A stretch of 64,000 bases of DNA from Streptomyces sp. DHE7-1 (lineage in GTDB: Bacteria > Actinomycetota > Actinomycetes > Streptomycetales > Streptomycetaceae): contig JACJDG010000003.1 of the NCBI GenBank assembly GCA_016432725.1, positions 3,286,001-3,350,000 on the forward strand. Direction: 5' to 3'. Within the stretch, counting starts at the first letter, position 1. Every line of letters starts with the position of its first letter. The notes under the pieces are model-generated. The model saw nothing but the letters and a program-made list of their open reading frames with translations, was not told the DNA's origin and did no database searches. Below are positions 1 through 9,674 of the stretch, piece after piece. Made by a program: the position numbers and the translations under genes.

Positions 1-178
1 CGACCCGGCCGTCGGCCACGTACATCACGTACTCCTGGCCGTCGCCGTCCAAGTGGTGCTCTATCTCGTACGACTGCTCCCAGCCGAACCCGCACCTCAT
101 ACAGGCGAAGGCGTACGACTCGTGAACGACGGCGGTGGCGGTGCCGCGAAGGCCGGTCCGTCCTGCGATCTCACTCAT
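1..178 (-). CDS. Small conserved protein with CxxC motif (partial, 3' end outside window)
   Basis: Reading leftward from an ATG at 178, an uninterrupted frame begins MSEIAGRTGLRGTATAVVHE and runs off the window edge after 59 codons. It contains a CMRCGFGW segment, the first half of a possible zinc ribbon; any second cysteine pair would lie outside the window. Codon use is typical of a streptomycete gene. The start fits because the upstream side is a 330-base non-coding gap. I cannot name the family from this fragment; a small zinc-binding protein is the most I would infer. Confidence 0.6.
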   Translation of the reverse strand, partial: MSEIAGRTGLRGTATAVVHESYAFACMRCGFGWEQSYEIEHHLDGDGQEYVMYVADGRV

Positions 179-510
179 GCCGGCTCCAGTTGTCCGCTGG
201 ACAGGCACTCCGGCGCGGGTTCCCCCGCGGGTCCGGGGTGCGGGACGGGTGCGTCCCTGCGACCAGTGGACGCCCTCACCGGCGCGAACGCATCAGGCCT
301 GTCGAGTGTTGGAGGCGTTTTGGACTCTCCTTGCCGAAACGGGCCCGGACGGGCGCTTCGGCCTTTGCCTTGCGTGCCGCCCCTTTGCCGCGCGTTGGGG
401 CGCGCGCTCAGCGGAGAAGAGGCCTGCTCAGAGGGTGAGTGCGCCCCTGACCGCCCCCTGTACGGACGGCTCCCGGGCCCCTCCCACCGGGCGGCCCCGC
501 CCTTCCTCGG
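179..510. other. Gene-free gap with a short dyad
   Basis: About 330 bases lie between the leftward partial gene and the end of rsmI, so this should hold the partial gene's promoter. I see a short dyad TGTCC-GCT-GGACA at 191-203, just upstream of the partial gene. Frames across the gap are compositionally unconvincing and I found no clear terminator for rsmI. Confidence 0.4.
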
Positions 511-1361
511 CTAGACGGCCCCGTCCTTCTTCGCGGCGACCACGGCGTCGAACACCACCCTCTTGGGCAGCCCGGCCTCCACCGCCACCGCCGCGATCGC
601 CTCCTTGCGCCGCTCCCCGGCCTCCTCACGGATGCGCACCCGGCGGACCAGTTCCCCTGCGTCGAGTTCCTCCGGGCCGGTCTCGGCGGCGCCCTCCACC
701 ACGACGGTGATCTCCCCGCGGACCCCCTCGGCGGCCCACTCGGCCAGCTCGGCCAGCGGGCCGCGCCGCACCTCCTCGTAGGTCTTGGTCAGCTCGCGGC
801 AGACGGCGGCCCGCCGGTCCGCGCCGAACACCTCGGCCATCGCGGCGAGCGTGTCGTCGAGCCGGTGCGGGGCCTCGAAGTAGACGAGCGTGCGCCGCTC
901 ACCGGCCACCTCGCGCAGCCGGGAGAGCCGCTCGCCCGCCTTGCGCGGCAGGAAGCCTTCGAAGCAGAACCGGTCGACGGGCAGCCCGGACAGGGCGAGG
1001 GCGGTGAGCACGGCGGACGGCCCCGGTACCGCGGTGACCTTGATGTTCTCCTCCACCGCCGCGGCGACCAGCCGGTATCCCGGGTCCGAGACCGACGGCA
1101 TGCCCGCGTCCGTCACCAGCAGCACGCGCGCGCCGCCGAGCAGCTCCTGGACCAGCTCGGGCGTGCGGGCGGACTCGTTGCCCTCGAAGTACGACACGAC
1201 GCGGCCCTTGGGCGTGACGCCCAGCGCCTGGGTGAGCCGGCGCAGCCGCCGGGTGTCCTCGGCGGCGACGAGGTCGGCGCCGGCCAGCTCCTCGGCCAGC
1301 CGGGGCGGCGCGTCCGCGATGTCGCCGATGGGGTACCTGCGAGGACAAGGGTTCCAGTCAC
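511..1361 (-). CDS. rsmI: 16S rRNA (cytidine-1402-2'-O)-methyltransferase RsmI, one frameshift
   Basis: RsmI 2'-O-methylates C1402 of 16S rRNA using S-adenosylmethionine. The reconstructed product, about 283 residues, shows the family blocks in order: LVLAGTPIGD near the N-terminus, AEDTRR, SYFEGNE, VTDAGMPSVSDPG, VPGPSAVLTALALSGLPVDR, YFEAPHRL and ELTKTYEEV. The GTG start at 1361 gives the expected VTGTLVLAGTP opening. That opening is out of frame with the rest: between GTP and IGD one base is missing in the G run at 1330-1333 (plus strand), where the family needs ACC CCC ATC. It diverges from pmt, a common streptomycete arrangement. A sequencing deletion is more likely than a real mutation. 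Confidence 0.88.
1330..1333. other. Suspected missing base in rsmI (G run)
   Basis: Four Gs on the plus strand where five would restore GTPIGDIADAPP. It is one of about 24 single-base deficits in this window, most of them in short G or C runs. Confidence 0.8.
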
Positions 1362-1454
1362 GCCCCCATCCTCGCAGGGACCGCGGGGCGGTCGGGAGGA
1401 CGACCGTGTCCCGACCGGTACCGCCATGCACGGGACTCACACAGAACGTTTCCC

Positions 1455-1467
1455 TACGATGGCGCGG
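1455..1467 (+). promoter_or_regulatory. Possible leaderless promoter of pmt
   Basis: TACGAT at 1455-1460 sits six bases before the GTG of pmt, the spacing expected if transcription starts at the start codon. No Shine-Dalgarno sequence is visible, which fits a leaderless mRNA. The -35 region is not clear. Confidence 0.4.
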
Positions 1468-3213
1468 TGACCAGTACCGCGTCCTCCATGGACCTCCGGC
1501 CGGGCCAGGCACCGCACGACCAGCGGCCGACCTGGCAGCAGCGGCTGCGCCGATTCGGGTACGCACCGGCGGGGGACGCGCCCGCGGGCGACGTGCGTGA
1601 CCGGCTGGTTCCGCCGTACAACGAGCCGAGCCCCCGCCTGTGGCAGGTGCTGGGCGTGCCGCCGGTCCTGGCCGAGCGGCTCACCTGCTGGTCGGGCTGG
1701 GGCGGGCCGCTGCTGGTGACGCTGATGGCGGGCCTGATGCGGTTCTGGCACCTGGGCAGCCCGCGTGCGGTGATATTCGACGAGACGTACTACGCCAAGG
1801 ACGCCTGGGCGCTCGTCCACCGGGGTTTCGAGGTCAACTGGGACAAGAACGCCAACGACGCGGTGCTCCAGACGCACGGGCATCTCGCGATCCCCACGGA
1901 CGCGGCGTACGTCGTCCACCCGCCGGTGGGCAAGTACGTCATCGGCCTGGGCGAGCTGGTGTTCGGGTTCGACCCGTTCGGCTGGCGGTTCATGACGGCC
2001 CTGCTGGGGACGCTCTCCGTGCTGCTGCTGTGCCGGATCGGGCGCCGGATGTTCCGCTCGACGTTCCTCGGCTGCCTGGCGGGCGCGCTGATGGCGGTGG
2101 ACGGCCTGCACTTCGTGATGAGCCGCACGTCGCTGCTGGACGGCGTGCTGATGTTCTTCGTGGTGGCCGCGTTCGGCTGCCTGGTCGTCGACCGGGACAG
2201 GTCACGCGCGAGGCTGGCGGCCGCGCTCCCGGTCGACGCGGACGGCCGGGCCCGCCCGGACGCGGACGTGGCCGACACGCTCCGCCTCGGCCTGCGGCCC
2301 TGGCGCTGGGGCGCGGGACTGATGCTGGGTCTGGCCATCGGCACCAAGTGGAACGGCCTGTACATCCTGGCCGCGTTCTGTGTGCTGGCGGTGCTGTGGG
2401 ACGTCGGCGCGCGCAAGGTGGCCGGCGCCCGCCACCCGTACCTGGCGGCGCTGAAGCACGACACGGGGATCACGTTCCTCGCGACCGTCCCGGTGGCGAT
2501 CGGCGTGTACCTGCTCTCCTGGCTCGGCTGGATCCTGTCCCCGACCGACGGCACCGGCGGCTACTTCCGCAACTGGGCGGCGACCGACGGCAGAGGCGGC
2601 CACTGGACCTTCCTGCCGGACTGGCTGCGCAGCCTGTGGCACTACGAGCACGAGGTCTACAAGTTCCACGTGGGCCTGTCGACGCCGCACACCTACCAGT
2701 CCAACCCGTGGAGCTGGCTGGTCCTGGGCCGCCCGGTCTCGTACTTCTACGAGTCCCCGTCCCCCGGCGCCGACGGCTGCCCGGCCGGCGCGGGCGGGAA
2801 GTGCGCCCGCGAGGTCCTGGCCATCGGCACCCCCGTCCTGTGGTGGGCGGGCATCGCCGCCCTCCTGTACGTCCTCTGGCGCTGGGCGTTCCGCCGCGAC
2901 TGGCGGGCGGGCGCGATCGCCTGCGGCATCGCGGCCGGCTACCTGCCCTGGTTCATGTACCAGGAGCGGACGATCTTCCTCTTCTACGCGGTCGTCTTCC
3001 TCCCCTTCCTCTGCCTCGCCCTGGCCATGCTCATCGGCGCCGTCATCGGCCCCCGGGCTCGACGGACACCCGCCGCCTGATCGGCGCCTCGTCGGCGGGT
3101 GTACTGGTGCTGCTGATCGCCTGGAACTTCGTCTACTTCTGGCCGCTCTACACGGGACGGCGATCCCGATCGACGACTGGCGGTCGCGGATGTGGCTGGA
3201 TACGTGGGTGTAG
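1467..3213 (+). CDS. pmt: Protein O-mannosyltransferase Pmt (GT39), two frameshifts
   Basis: Membrane glycosyltransferase that moves mannose from polyprenyl-phosphate-mannose onto secreted proteins. The first 530 residues carry the catalytic DE of FDETYYAKDAW, the HPPVGK motif, and many hydrophobic segments. The first frame stops at 3080 after GAVIGPRARRTPAA, but the next frame continues with TDTRRLIGASSAGVLVLLIA and VYFWPLYTG, and a third with TAIPIDDWRSRMWLDTWV and a stop at 3213. One base is missing in the C run 3050-3054 and one near the G run 3154-3156. Restored length is about 582 residues, usual for streptomycete Pmt. In S. coelicolor, Pmt is needed for phiC31 infection and normal glycoprotein production. 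If the lesions were real, the last membrane helix would be lost. Confidence 0.9.
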
Positions 3214-3244
3214 ATCGCAGGCGGTGCCCTGCGAGGCTGCGTCC

Positions 3245-3859
3245 ATGACGGACCCCGAGGACCGAGAGCAGCAGGCGGACGTCACCCGCCTGCTGCTGTA
3301 CCACCTGAACGCGCCTGTCGCCGAGTACTGCACGCTGCGCGGTGTCCTTCCCGCCCCCGGCGCCGTACGGGTCGCCGTCCGTGCCGGGGACGACGGGCAC
3401 GCCCGGGACTTCCTGTACGAGATCCCCAACGACGCGGTGGCCCCGTATTACGTCCCCGGGCTGCTGCGCAGCGTCCTGTCCGGACCGCAGGTCTACAGCA
3501 GCAGCGATGTCGGCGAGGTCATGGGGATGACCCTCATCCGCCTCCGTCCGCGGGAGATCGCCGTGGACCCGGAACCCGAACAGGGCCTGGCCCTCACCGT
3601 CGTGCGGGCCCTGTCCGGCCCCGGCGACGACGAGAATCCCTTCCTGATCGGCTTCCTGATGCTCGGCGACAGCCTGCTGCGCCTGTACGTGCAACGGCCC
3701 GACCGTCCGGGCGTCGTCGGTGTCGACATCCGCCTGACCGACCCCCTCCAGAGCGCGCTCATCGCCTCTCTGTCCTCTCTCGTCGGGGAGGAGCAGTACC
3801 AACGGCAGGCTCCGGACGACCCGCACTGCGATCTCCTGGTCGACCTGACCGATTACTAG
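3245..3859 (+). CDS. Hypothetical protein
   Basis: The product is 204 residues from ATG, with good codon bias and a soluble, acidic, mixed alpha/beta character (for example DVTRLLLYHLNAPVAEYC near the start, DPHCDLLVDLTDY at the end). I see no signal peptide, membrane segment or known motif. It follows pmt by about 30 bases in the same direction but has no obvious relation to mannosylation. I do not recognise a family. Confidence 0.65.
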   Translation: MTDPEDREQQADVTRLLLYHLNAPVAEYCTLRGVLPAPGAVRVAVRAGDDGHARDFLYEIPNDAVAPYYVPGLLRSVLSGPQVYSSSDVGEVMGMTLIRLRPREIAVDPEPEQGLALTVVRALSGPGDDENPFLIGFLMLGDSLLRLYVQRPDRPGVVGVDIRLTDPLQSALIASLSSLVGEEQYQRQAPDDPHCDLLVDLTDY

Positions 3860-3925
3860 ACCTCCGGCCCACGGGCAGACGTGAGGCGCGGATGGCGCGG
3901 CATCAGGCCATGCCACCCGCGGCCG

Positions 3926-4240
3926 TCATGGGCCGTCGCCGTCACTGGTGTCGCCCGGCAGGGGAAGGCGGCGGCCGCGGGACTCGGCTACGCGCAGTGC
4001 GTCGGCCAGGCATTCCGAGAGTCGGATCGCGGTGTAGCGGACCTCGACGTTGGGGGACAGGGGGTCACCGAGCAGCTTCCGGGCCGCGACCAGCACCTCA
4101 AGGCCTTCGGACAGTTGCAGGTCCTCCGTTTCGTCGGCCAGCCGTGAGAGGTAGCCGCCCTCGCTCGCGTTGGCGAGGAAACAGGGTTTGCCCTCCGGCG
4201 ACGTCCAAGGGAGCAGCCTTAGCGTGGTGCGGGCGTCCAT
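3926..4240 (-). CDS. Small actinomycete protein of a GntR-associated pair
   Basis: A 104-residue soluble protein. The segments TTLRLLPWTSPEGKPCFLAN, GGYLSRLADETEDLQLSEGL and LADALRVAESRGRRL match, from memory, a recurrent streptomycete family found beside small helix-turn-helix regulators. It is the second gene of a leftward pair whose stop and start overlap (ATGA at 4239-4242), indicating translational coupling. A minimal GntR protein is encoded divergently upstream. The biochemical role is unknown, and I offer no function beyond membership in this regulatory module. Confidence 0.7.
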   Translation of the reverse strand: MDARTTLRLLPWTSPEGKPCFLANASEGGYLSRLADETEDLQLSEGLEVLVAARKLLGDPLSPNVEVRYTAIRLSECLADALRVAESRGRRLPLPGDTSDGDGP

Positions 4241-4566
4241 CAGGCCGCCGTCCTCTCCGCGCCGATCACGTCTTGGTCGAGGTCGATGCCGAAGTCGGCG
4301 GCGAGGACAAGAACGCGGCGGCGATGCCGTTGACGTGCCCTCTCCTGCTCGTGGGCCGTGAGGTAGGGGCGGACGAGCCGGGATTCAGAGCCGTCCAGGG
4401 GAAGGTGGAGGCAGTACGGCGAGCGGTGGAGGGGGAGGCAGAGGGAGTCGTTGGGGCGCCTGGGCAGGGGCTGGGGAGGACGGGGGCCGCCGGCTCGGTG
4501 GGCTCCGGTGCCCGGGCCGAGGAGAAGGGCCAGCCAATGGGTGAGGCGGCGGATAAGGTCGTGCAT
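4240..4566 (-). CDS. Small basic actinomycete protein of a GntR-associated pair
   Basis: 108 residues from the ATG at 4566, chosen because CTAGGAG lies about eight bases upstream; an in-frame ATG farther upstream lacks such a site. The N-terminus is a short amphipathic or hydrophobic stretch (LIRRLTHWLALLLGPG), the middle is proline-rich, and the C-terminal half has SRLVRPYLTAHEQERARQRH and a VLVLAADFGIDL segment. These blocks recall a common streptomycete family next to HTH regulators. Translationally coupled to the 104-residue gene downstream. Function unknown. Confidence 0.65.
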   Translation of the reverse strand: MHDLIRRLTHWLALLLGPGTGAHRAGGPRPPQPLPRRPNDSLCLPLHRSPYCLHLPLDGSESRLVRPYLTAHEQERARQRHRRRVLVLAADFGIDLDQDVIGAERTAA

Positions 4567-4747
4567 GTCGGCGCTCCTAGGAAGCGTTGGCCGCGCCCCG
4601 GGAGGTCTAGCCACCTCGCCGGGGTTCTGTCATTTCTGACGATAGCGGGACTGCGTCCCCTGCACCCCACAACGTCCTACCGCGTTCCGACGCGGTGCGC
4701 AGCGTCCTACTACTGCGCGGCGCGTCGCAGTGCTCCACCGTTGAACC

Positions 4748-4990
4748 ATGACTGAGCTGCCGCGCTACGAGTACGTGAAGCTTGCGGATGCCATCGCCGC
4801 CGAGATCGCCTCCGGCAAACTGCCGCAGGGCGCGGCGCTGCCCGGTGAGCGCGCGATGACCGAGCTGTACGGCGTGAGCATCGGCACCGTGCGGCGGGCC
4901 GTCGTCGAGCTGCGCAAGCGCGGCCTGGTCGCGACCCTGCCCGCGAAGGGGACGTACGTCATCGCGACCCCTGAGCCGACCACTGACTGA
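4748..4990 (+). CDS. Minimal GntR-type DNA-binding protein
   Basis: 80 residues that consist of little more than a GntR winged helix: [40 protein letters not shown], then [14 protein letters not shown]. The usual C-terminal effector-binding domain is absent, and the frame ends cleanly with PEPTTD, so this looks like a natural short form and not a truncation. It is divergent from the coupled pair of small genes ending near 3926. No Shine-Dalgarno sequence is evident before the ATG. It probably controls the divergent pair, and itself. Confidence 0.8.
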   Translation: MTELPRYEYVKLADAIAAEIASGKLPQGAALPGERAMTELYGVSIGTVRRAVVELRKRGLVATLPAKGTYVIATPEPTTD

Positions 4991-5043
4991 GAGCGCCACC
5001 GCCCCCCGATATTCCGTTTCGCCCCCGCCCCGCCCCCGTCCCC

Positions 5044-5056
5044 TACCGTGACCCCG
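5044..5056 (+). promoter_or_regulatory. Possible leaderless promoter of the phosphotransferase gene
   Basis: TACCGT at 5044-5049 precedes the GTG at 5056 by six bases, with no ribosome-binding site in between. The -35 region is C-rich and undefined. Confidence 0.3.
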
Positions 5057-5588
5057 TGACGACTCAGGTGATCGTGCTCAACGGTGGGTCCAGCTCGGGG
5101 AAGTCCGGGATCGTGCGGTGTCTTCAGGCGGTGCTGCCCGGGGCGTGGCTGGCGTTCGGGACGGACACGTTCGTCGACGCGCTGCCGGGGTCGATGCGGG
5201 CCGGGGAGGGCGGGATCGAGTTCGGGGCGGACGGCGAGGTGGTCGTAGGGGCGGAGTTCCGGACGCTGGAGGCCGCGTGGATCGAGGGTGTCGCCGCGAT
5301 GGTGCGGGCGGGTGCGCGGGTCGTCGTGGACGAGGTGTTTCTCGGCGGGGCGGAGTCCCAGGCGCGGTGGCGGAAGGCGCTGGACGGGCTCGGGGTGTTG
5401 TGGGTGGGGGTGCGGTGCGATGCCGGGGTGGCCGCGGGGCGCGAGGTCGCGCGGGGGACCGGGTCGTGGGGATGGCCGCGTCCCAGGCGGAGCTCGTGCA
5501 TCAGGGGGTGACGTACGACCTGGAGGTGGACACCACGCACGCCGAGTCGCTGGAGTGTGCGCGAACCATTGCCGCACATGTCGGGTGA
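5056..5588 (+). CDS. Chloramphenicol 3-O phosphotransferase-like kinase, one frameshift
   Basis: A P-loop kinase-like protein with [10 protein letters not shown] (Walker A) near residue 9, [12 protein letters not shown], then a [10 protein letters not shown] segment and WVGVRCD, the layout of chloramphenicol phosphotransferase of S. venezuelae. The first frame drifts into nonsense after REVARGTG. Adding one G to the run at 5453-5457 continues into [18 protein letters not shown] and ends [14 protein letters not shown] at 5588, giving about 177 residues, the family length. It may phosphorylate chloramphenicol or be a related small-molecule kinase; no antibiotic cluster is adjacent, so drug resistance is only one possibility. 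Confidence 0.75.
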
Positions 5589-5748
5589 TCGGCCGGACGG
5601 CTACGTCTCTCTTCGGACAACAAATGGCAACGCCGCTCACAACAGCCCCGCAACCGCTTACAGTTCCGCTGCGACCTGCTTTTGAACGCGTTCAGGAAAC
5701 TCCGGGCGCAGCAGGTCCCCACGGGGAAACGGGGAGAGGGAGCGCCTG

Positions 5749-7378
5749 ATGCGCAGCGGAGTGAAGACCGGGGTCATAGGCGGCGTGTTCGCGGTGATGC
5801 TGGGCGGCGCCGGTTACGGCGCCTACAACATCCTGTCCGCGCTGAGCGGCGACGGCGGGACGGGGGCGCGGCCGCCGTCCGGACCGGGCCGCCCAGCCGG
5901 GACGAGGTGAAGGACACCACGGGGAGGTTCTTCGCCGCCTGGGAGAAGGGCGACGCCGCCACCGCCGCCTCGTACACCAACTTCCCCGAGTCGGCCAAGG
6001 AGTTGCTGACGGCGTACCGGAGCGACGCCCACCTCACCAAGGTGCACGTCCAGCCGGGCGCGCCCACCGGCGCGACCGTGCCGTTCACGGTCCGGACAAC
6101 GGTGTCATACCAAGGGAAGTCCCAACCGCTCAGCTATCGGAGCACGTTGACCGTGGTGCGCGGCGAGACCTCGCACCGCGCCCTGGTCGACTGGCAGCCC
6201 TCCGTCGTGCACCCGCGGCTGCGCAAGGGCGACACCCTAGCGACCGGTGAGTCCGCGGCGCCCGAGATCGAGGCCGAGGACCGCGACGGGCGGGTGCTGT
6301 CGAAGGAGAAGTACCCCTCGCTCGGCCCGATTCTGGACGAGCTGCGCAAGCGCTACGGCGACACGACGGACGGCCGGCCCGGCGTCGAACTGGTGATACG
6401 CCACCAGGGAGCCGGCGAGGAGAGCCCCGCCGACACCACCCTGCTCACCCTCGCCAAGGGCAGGCCCGGCAAGCTGCGCACCACGCTCAGCGCGAGCGCG
6501 CAGGCGGCGGCGGAGACGGCGGTACGGAAGTACGCGGACGCGTCCGTCGTGGCCGTGAAGCCCAGCACCGGCGAGATCCTGGCCGTCGCCAACAACCGTA
6601 CGGACGGCTTCGACGCGGCCCTGCTGGGCGAGCGGCCGCCCGGCTCCACCATGAAGATCATCAGCGCGGCGGCCCTCATCGACACCGGTCTGACCAGTGC
6701 GAACGGCAAGGCTCCCTGCCCGCCGACCGCCGTCTGGCAGAGCCAGACGTTCCACAACCTCAAGAACCTGCCCCCAACGAGAACGCCACCCTCTCGGAGA
6801 GCTTCGCCCGCTCCTGCAACACGGCGTTCGTGAAGTTCGCCGACGACCTCGGGGTGGACGCCCTCACCAAGGAGGCGCAGGACCGGTTCGGGCTCGGGCG
6901 CGACGACTGGAAGATCGGCGTGCCGTCGTTCGACGGCCGGGTGCCCGCCTCCGGCGGCCCGGACTCCGCGGCCAACCTGATCGGCCAGGGCCAGGTGCAG
7001 ATGAGCCCGCTGAACATGGCCTCCGTGACGGCGACCGCGATGACCGGAGCCTTCCGCCAGCCGGTGATCGTGCCGCTGGCCCTGGACCACCGCGAGCCGG
7101 CCCGCGCCCGCGGGCTGTCGCAGAGCACCGTCCAGCAGCTCCGCGCGATGATGAACCGCACCGCGACCAGCGGCACGGCGGCCACCGTCATGTCCGGGCT
7201 CGGCGGGAGCATCGGCGCGAAGACGGGTTCGGCCGAGTCCGACGGGCAGGCGAAGTCGGACAGTTGGTTCGCCGGGTACCGCAACGACATGGCCTCCGCC
7301 GCGATGGTCCAGGACGGCGGGCACGGCGTCGACGCGGCCGGGCCTATTGTCGCAAGCGTGCTACGGAGCGCGGGCTGA
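5749..7378 (+). CDS. Class B penicillin-binding protein (first of tandem pair), two frameshifts
   Basis: D,D-transpeptidase for peptidoglycan cross-linking. The start at 5749 follows GGGAGAGGG and opens with a single signal anchor (TGVIGGVFAVMLGGAGYGAY). An NTF2-like domain follows (residues about 50-150), then the transpeptidase domain: PGSTMK (SxxK), ARSCNTAF (SxN) and AKTGSA (KTG). Frames break twice: at the G run 5862-5866 and at the C run 6771-6775, where the second repair restores the segment leading into the SCN motif. Restored length is about 543 residues. It is a close paralogue of the next gene, and SsgE is encoded just beyond. A weak SigE-like pair, GGAAAC at 5694 and GTC at 5715, precedes it. 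Confidence 0.88.
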
Positions 7379-7472
7379 CGTCACCCGCGCGGCCGGGGAC
7401 TTTAGGCTGGTCGGCGTCGTTGGGGTGAGCGGGCCGTGGGAACGCCGGTGAAGGCGTGGAGGAACTGAGGCT

Positions 7473-9127
7473 GTGGGCAAGAGAAGGCGCGTCGCCGAGC
7501 GGCGGAAGAACAGACCGGTGATGCTCGGCGGGATGATCGCCGTGGTCGTCGGCGGTGCCGGGCTCGGCGTCTACGCGCTGTACGGCGGCGGGGCGGCGGC
7601 CGACGACCGGCCGTCCGGCCCGACCGTCAAGACGGGCCCGCTCAGCGCCACCGAGGTACGCACGGCCTCCACCCGTTTCCTCACCGCCTGGCAGCACGGC
7701 AGGGTGACCGAGGCCGCGGCCGCCACCGACGACCCCTCCGCCGCGGCCGAGCTGCTCACCGGCACCACCGAGGACGCCCACCTGAAGGACGTCACGCTCA
7801 CCGCCGGCAGGGCCGCCGGTGCCAAGGTGCCGTTCTCCGTCAAGGCGACGGTGTCGTACAAGAGCACCGGCAAGCCGCTCGGCTACGACAGCTCGCTCAC
7901 GGTCGTACGGCGCAAGAGCGACGGCAGACCACTGGTCGGCTGGCACTCCTCGGTCGTTCACCCGGATCTCAAGGACGGCGACCGGCTCGTCACCGGCGCG
8001 TCCGGCACCCCGCCGGTGACGGCGCTGGACCGGGACGGCGCGGAGCTGACGGCCGCGAAGTTCCCCTCGCTGGGCACCGTGCTGGACGGTCTGCGCGAGA
8101 AGTACGGCAAGACGGCGGGCGGCAGGGCCGGCGTGGAGCTGCGCGTGGTGCGCGGCAAGGCGTCCAAGGCGGCCGAGCTGTCCGACAAGACGCTGCTGGA
8201 GCTGAGCAAGGGCACGCCGGGGACCGTGCGCACCACGCTCGACCCGGCCCTGCAGGCGACGGCCGAGCAGCAGGTCGGCAAGCGGGACAAGGCCTCGGTG
8301 GTGGTCGTGCGGCCCTCGACCGGGGAGATCCTCGCGGTCGCCAACAGCGGGCACGGCTTCAACACCGCCTTCCAGGGCTCCCTGGCGCCCGGCTCCACGA
8401 TGAAGGTCGTCACCTCGTCGCTGCTGATCGACAAGGGCCTGGCCTCGGTGGACAAGAAGCACCCGTGCCCGAAGACGTTCACCTACGGCGGCTGGAAGTT
8501 CCACAACGACGACGACTTCGAGATCAAGGGCGGCACGTTCAAGGCGAGCTTCGCCCGCTCCTGCAACACCGCCTTCATCAGCCAGGCGAAGAAGCTGGAG
8601 AACGACGATCTGACCAGGCAGGCCCAGCAGGTCTTCGGCCTGTCCATGAACAACTGGGCGATCGGTGTGCCGACCTTCGACGGCTCGGTGCCGGTGCAGT
8701 CGGCGGCGCAGATGGCCGCGTCGCTGATCGGGCAGGGCGGGGTGCGCATGAACCCGCTGAACATGGCGTCGGTGGCCGCGACGGTGCAGTCGGGCGGCTT
8801 CCACCAGCCCTACCTGGTCTCCCCGTCGGTCGACCACCGCAAGCTGGCCACCGCGTCCCGCACCCTCTCGGGCGGGACGCTGTCGCAGCTGCGGGAACTG
8901 ATGCGGTACACGGCGGCCTACGGCACCGCCGCCGAGGCCATGTCCGGTCTCGGCCCGACTACGGCGCGAAGACCGGTTCGGCCGAGGTCGACGGGCAGAA
9001 GAAGCCCAACGGCTGGTTCACCGCGTACCGGGGCGACCTCGCGGCCGCCGGTGTGGTGCAGGCGGGCGGCCACGGCGGCGACACGGCCGGGCCGATCGTC
9101 GCGGCACTGCTGAAGCAGGGGAGCTGA
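7473..9127 (+). CDS. Class B penicillin-binding protein (second of tandem pair), one frameshift
   Basis: Begins at GTG after GGAGGAACTGAGG with a basic cytoplasmic tail (MGKRRRVAERRKNR), one membrane anchor, an NTF2-like domain and a transpeptidase domain with PGSTMK, ARSCNTAF and AKTGSAEVDG. It aligns with its upstream neighbour almost throughout (PSTGEILAVAN, GWHSSVVHP, GQGGVRMNPLNMASV), so the two arose by duplication. After SGLGP the frame is lost; one base added near the C run at 8954-8956 recovers DYGAKTGSAEVDGQKK and an end at 9127. Without that base the KTG motif would be lost. Restored length is about 551 residues. Confidence 0.9.
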
Positions 9128-9146
9128 GCCCCCGGCCATCGCCGGC

Positions 9147-9525
<379 letters not shown>

Positions 9526-9636
9526 CGGACCGCCCTCTCACGCTCAGTCACCCAAGCAGAAGCTGTACATCCGCTTCTTCTCTAATGTCCCATATTTTCC
9601 GATTTGCACCTCCGCGAGATGGAGACGGCGTCTCTC

Positions 9637-9653
9637 TTGCAAACCATTCGCAA
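9637..9653. promoter_or_regulatory. Candidate Nur box upstream of the nickel ECF operon
   Basis: TTGCAA-N5-TCGCAA (TTGCAAACCATTCGCAA) matches the reported Nur consensus tTGCaa-N5-ttGCAA at all but one position. It lies 20 bases before the GTG of the M component and would overlap a -35 element. Nur is the nickel-responsive Fur-family repressor of streptomycetes. Confidence 0.7.
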
Positions 9654-9674
9654 CAAGGCCCTAAACTCGTAGGG
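9637..9674 (+). promoter_or_regulatory. Possible leaderless promoter of the ECF operon
   Basis: TTGCAA at 9637-9642, a 19-base spacer and TAAACT at 9662-9667 place the transcription start at or next to the GTG at 9674. No ribosome-binding site is present. The -35 coincides with the left half of the Nur box, so bound Nur should block polymerase. Confidence 0.5.

Noticed and set aside
179..510. A possible small gene in the gap before rsmI
   Set aside because: Plus-strand frames here are Arg/Pro-rich, and I see no ribosome-binding site or family motif.
5749..9127. Decayed PBP pseudogenes
   Set aside because: All catalytic motifs survive and each break is a single missing base in a G or C run; there are no other disabling changes.
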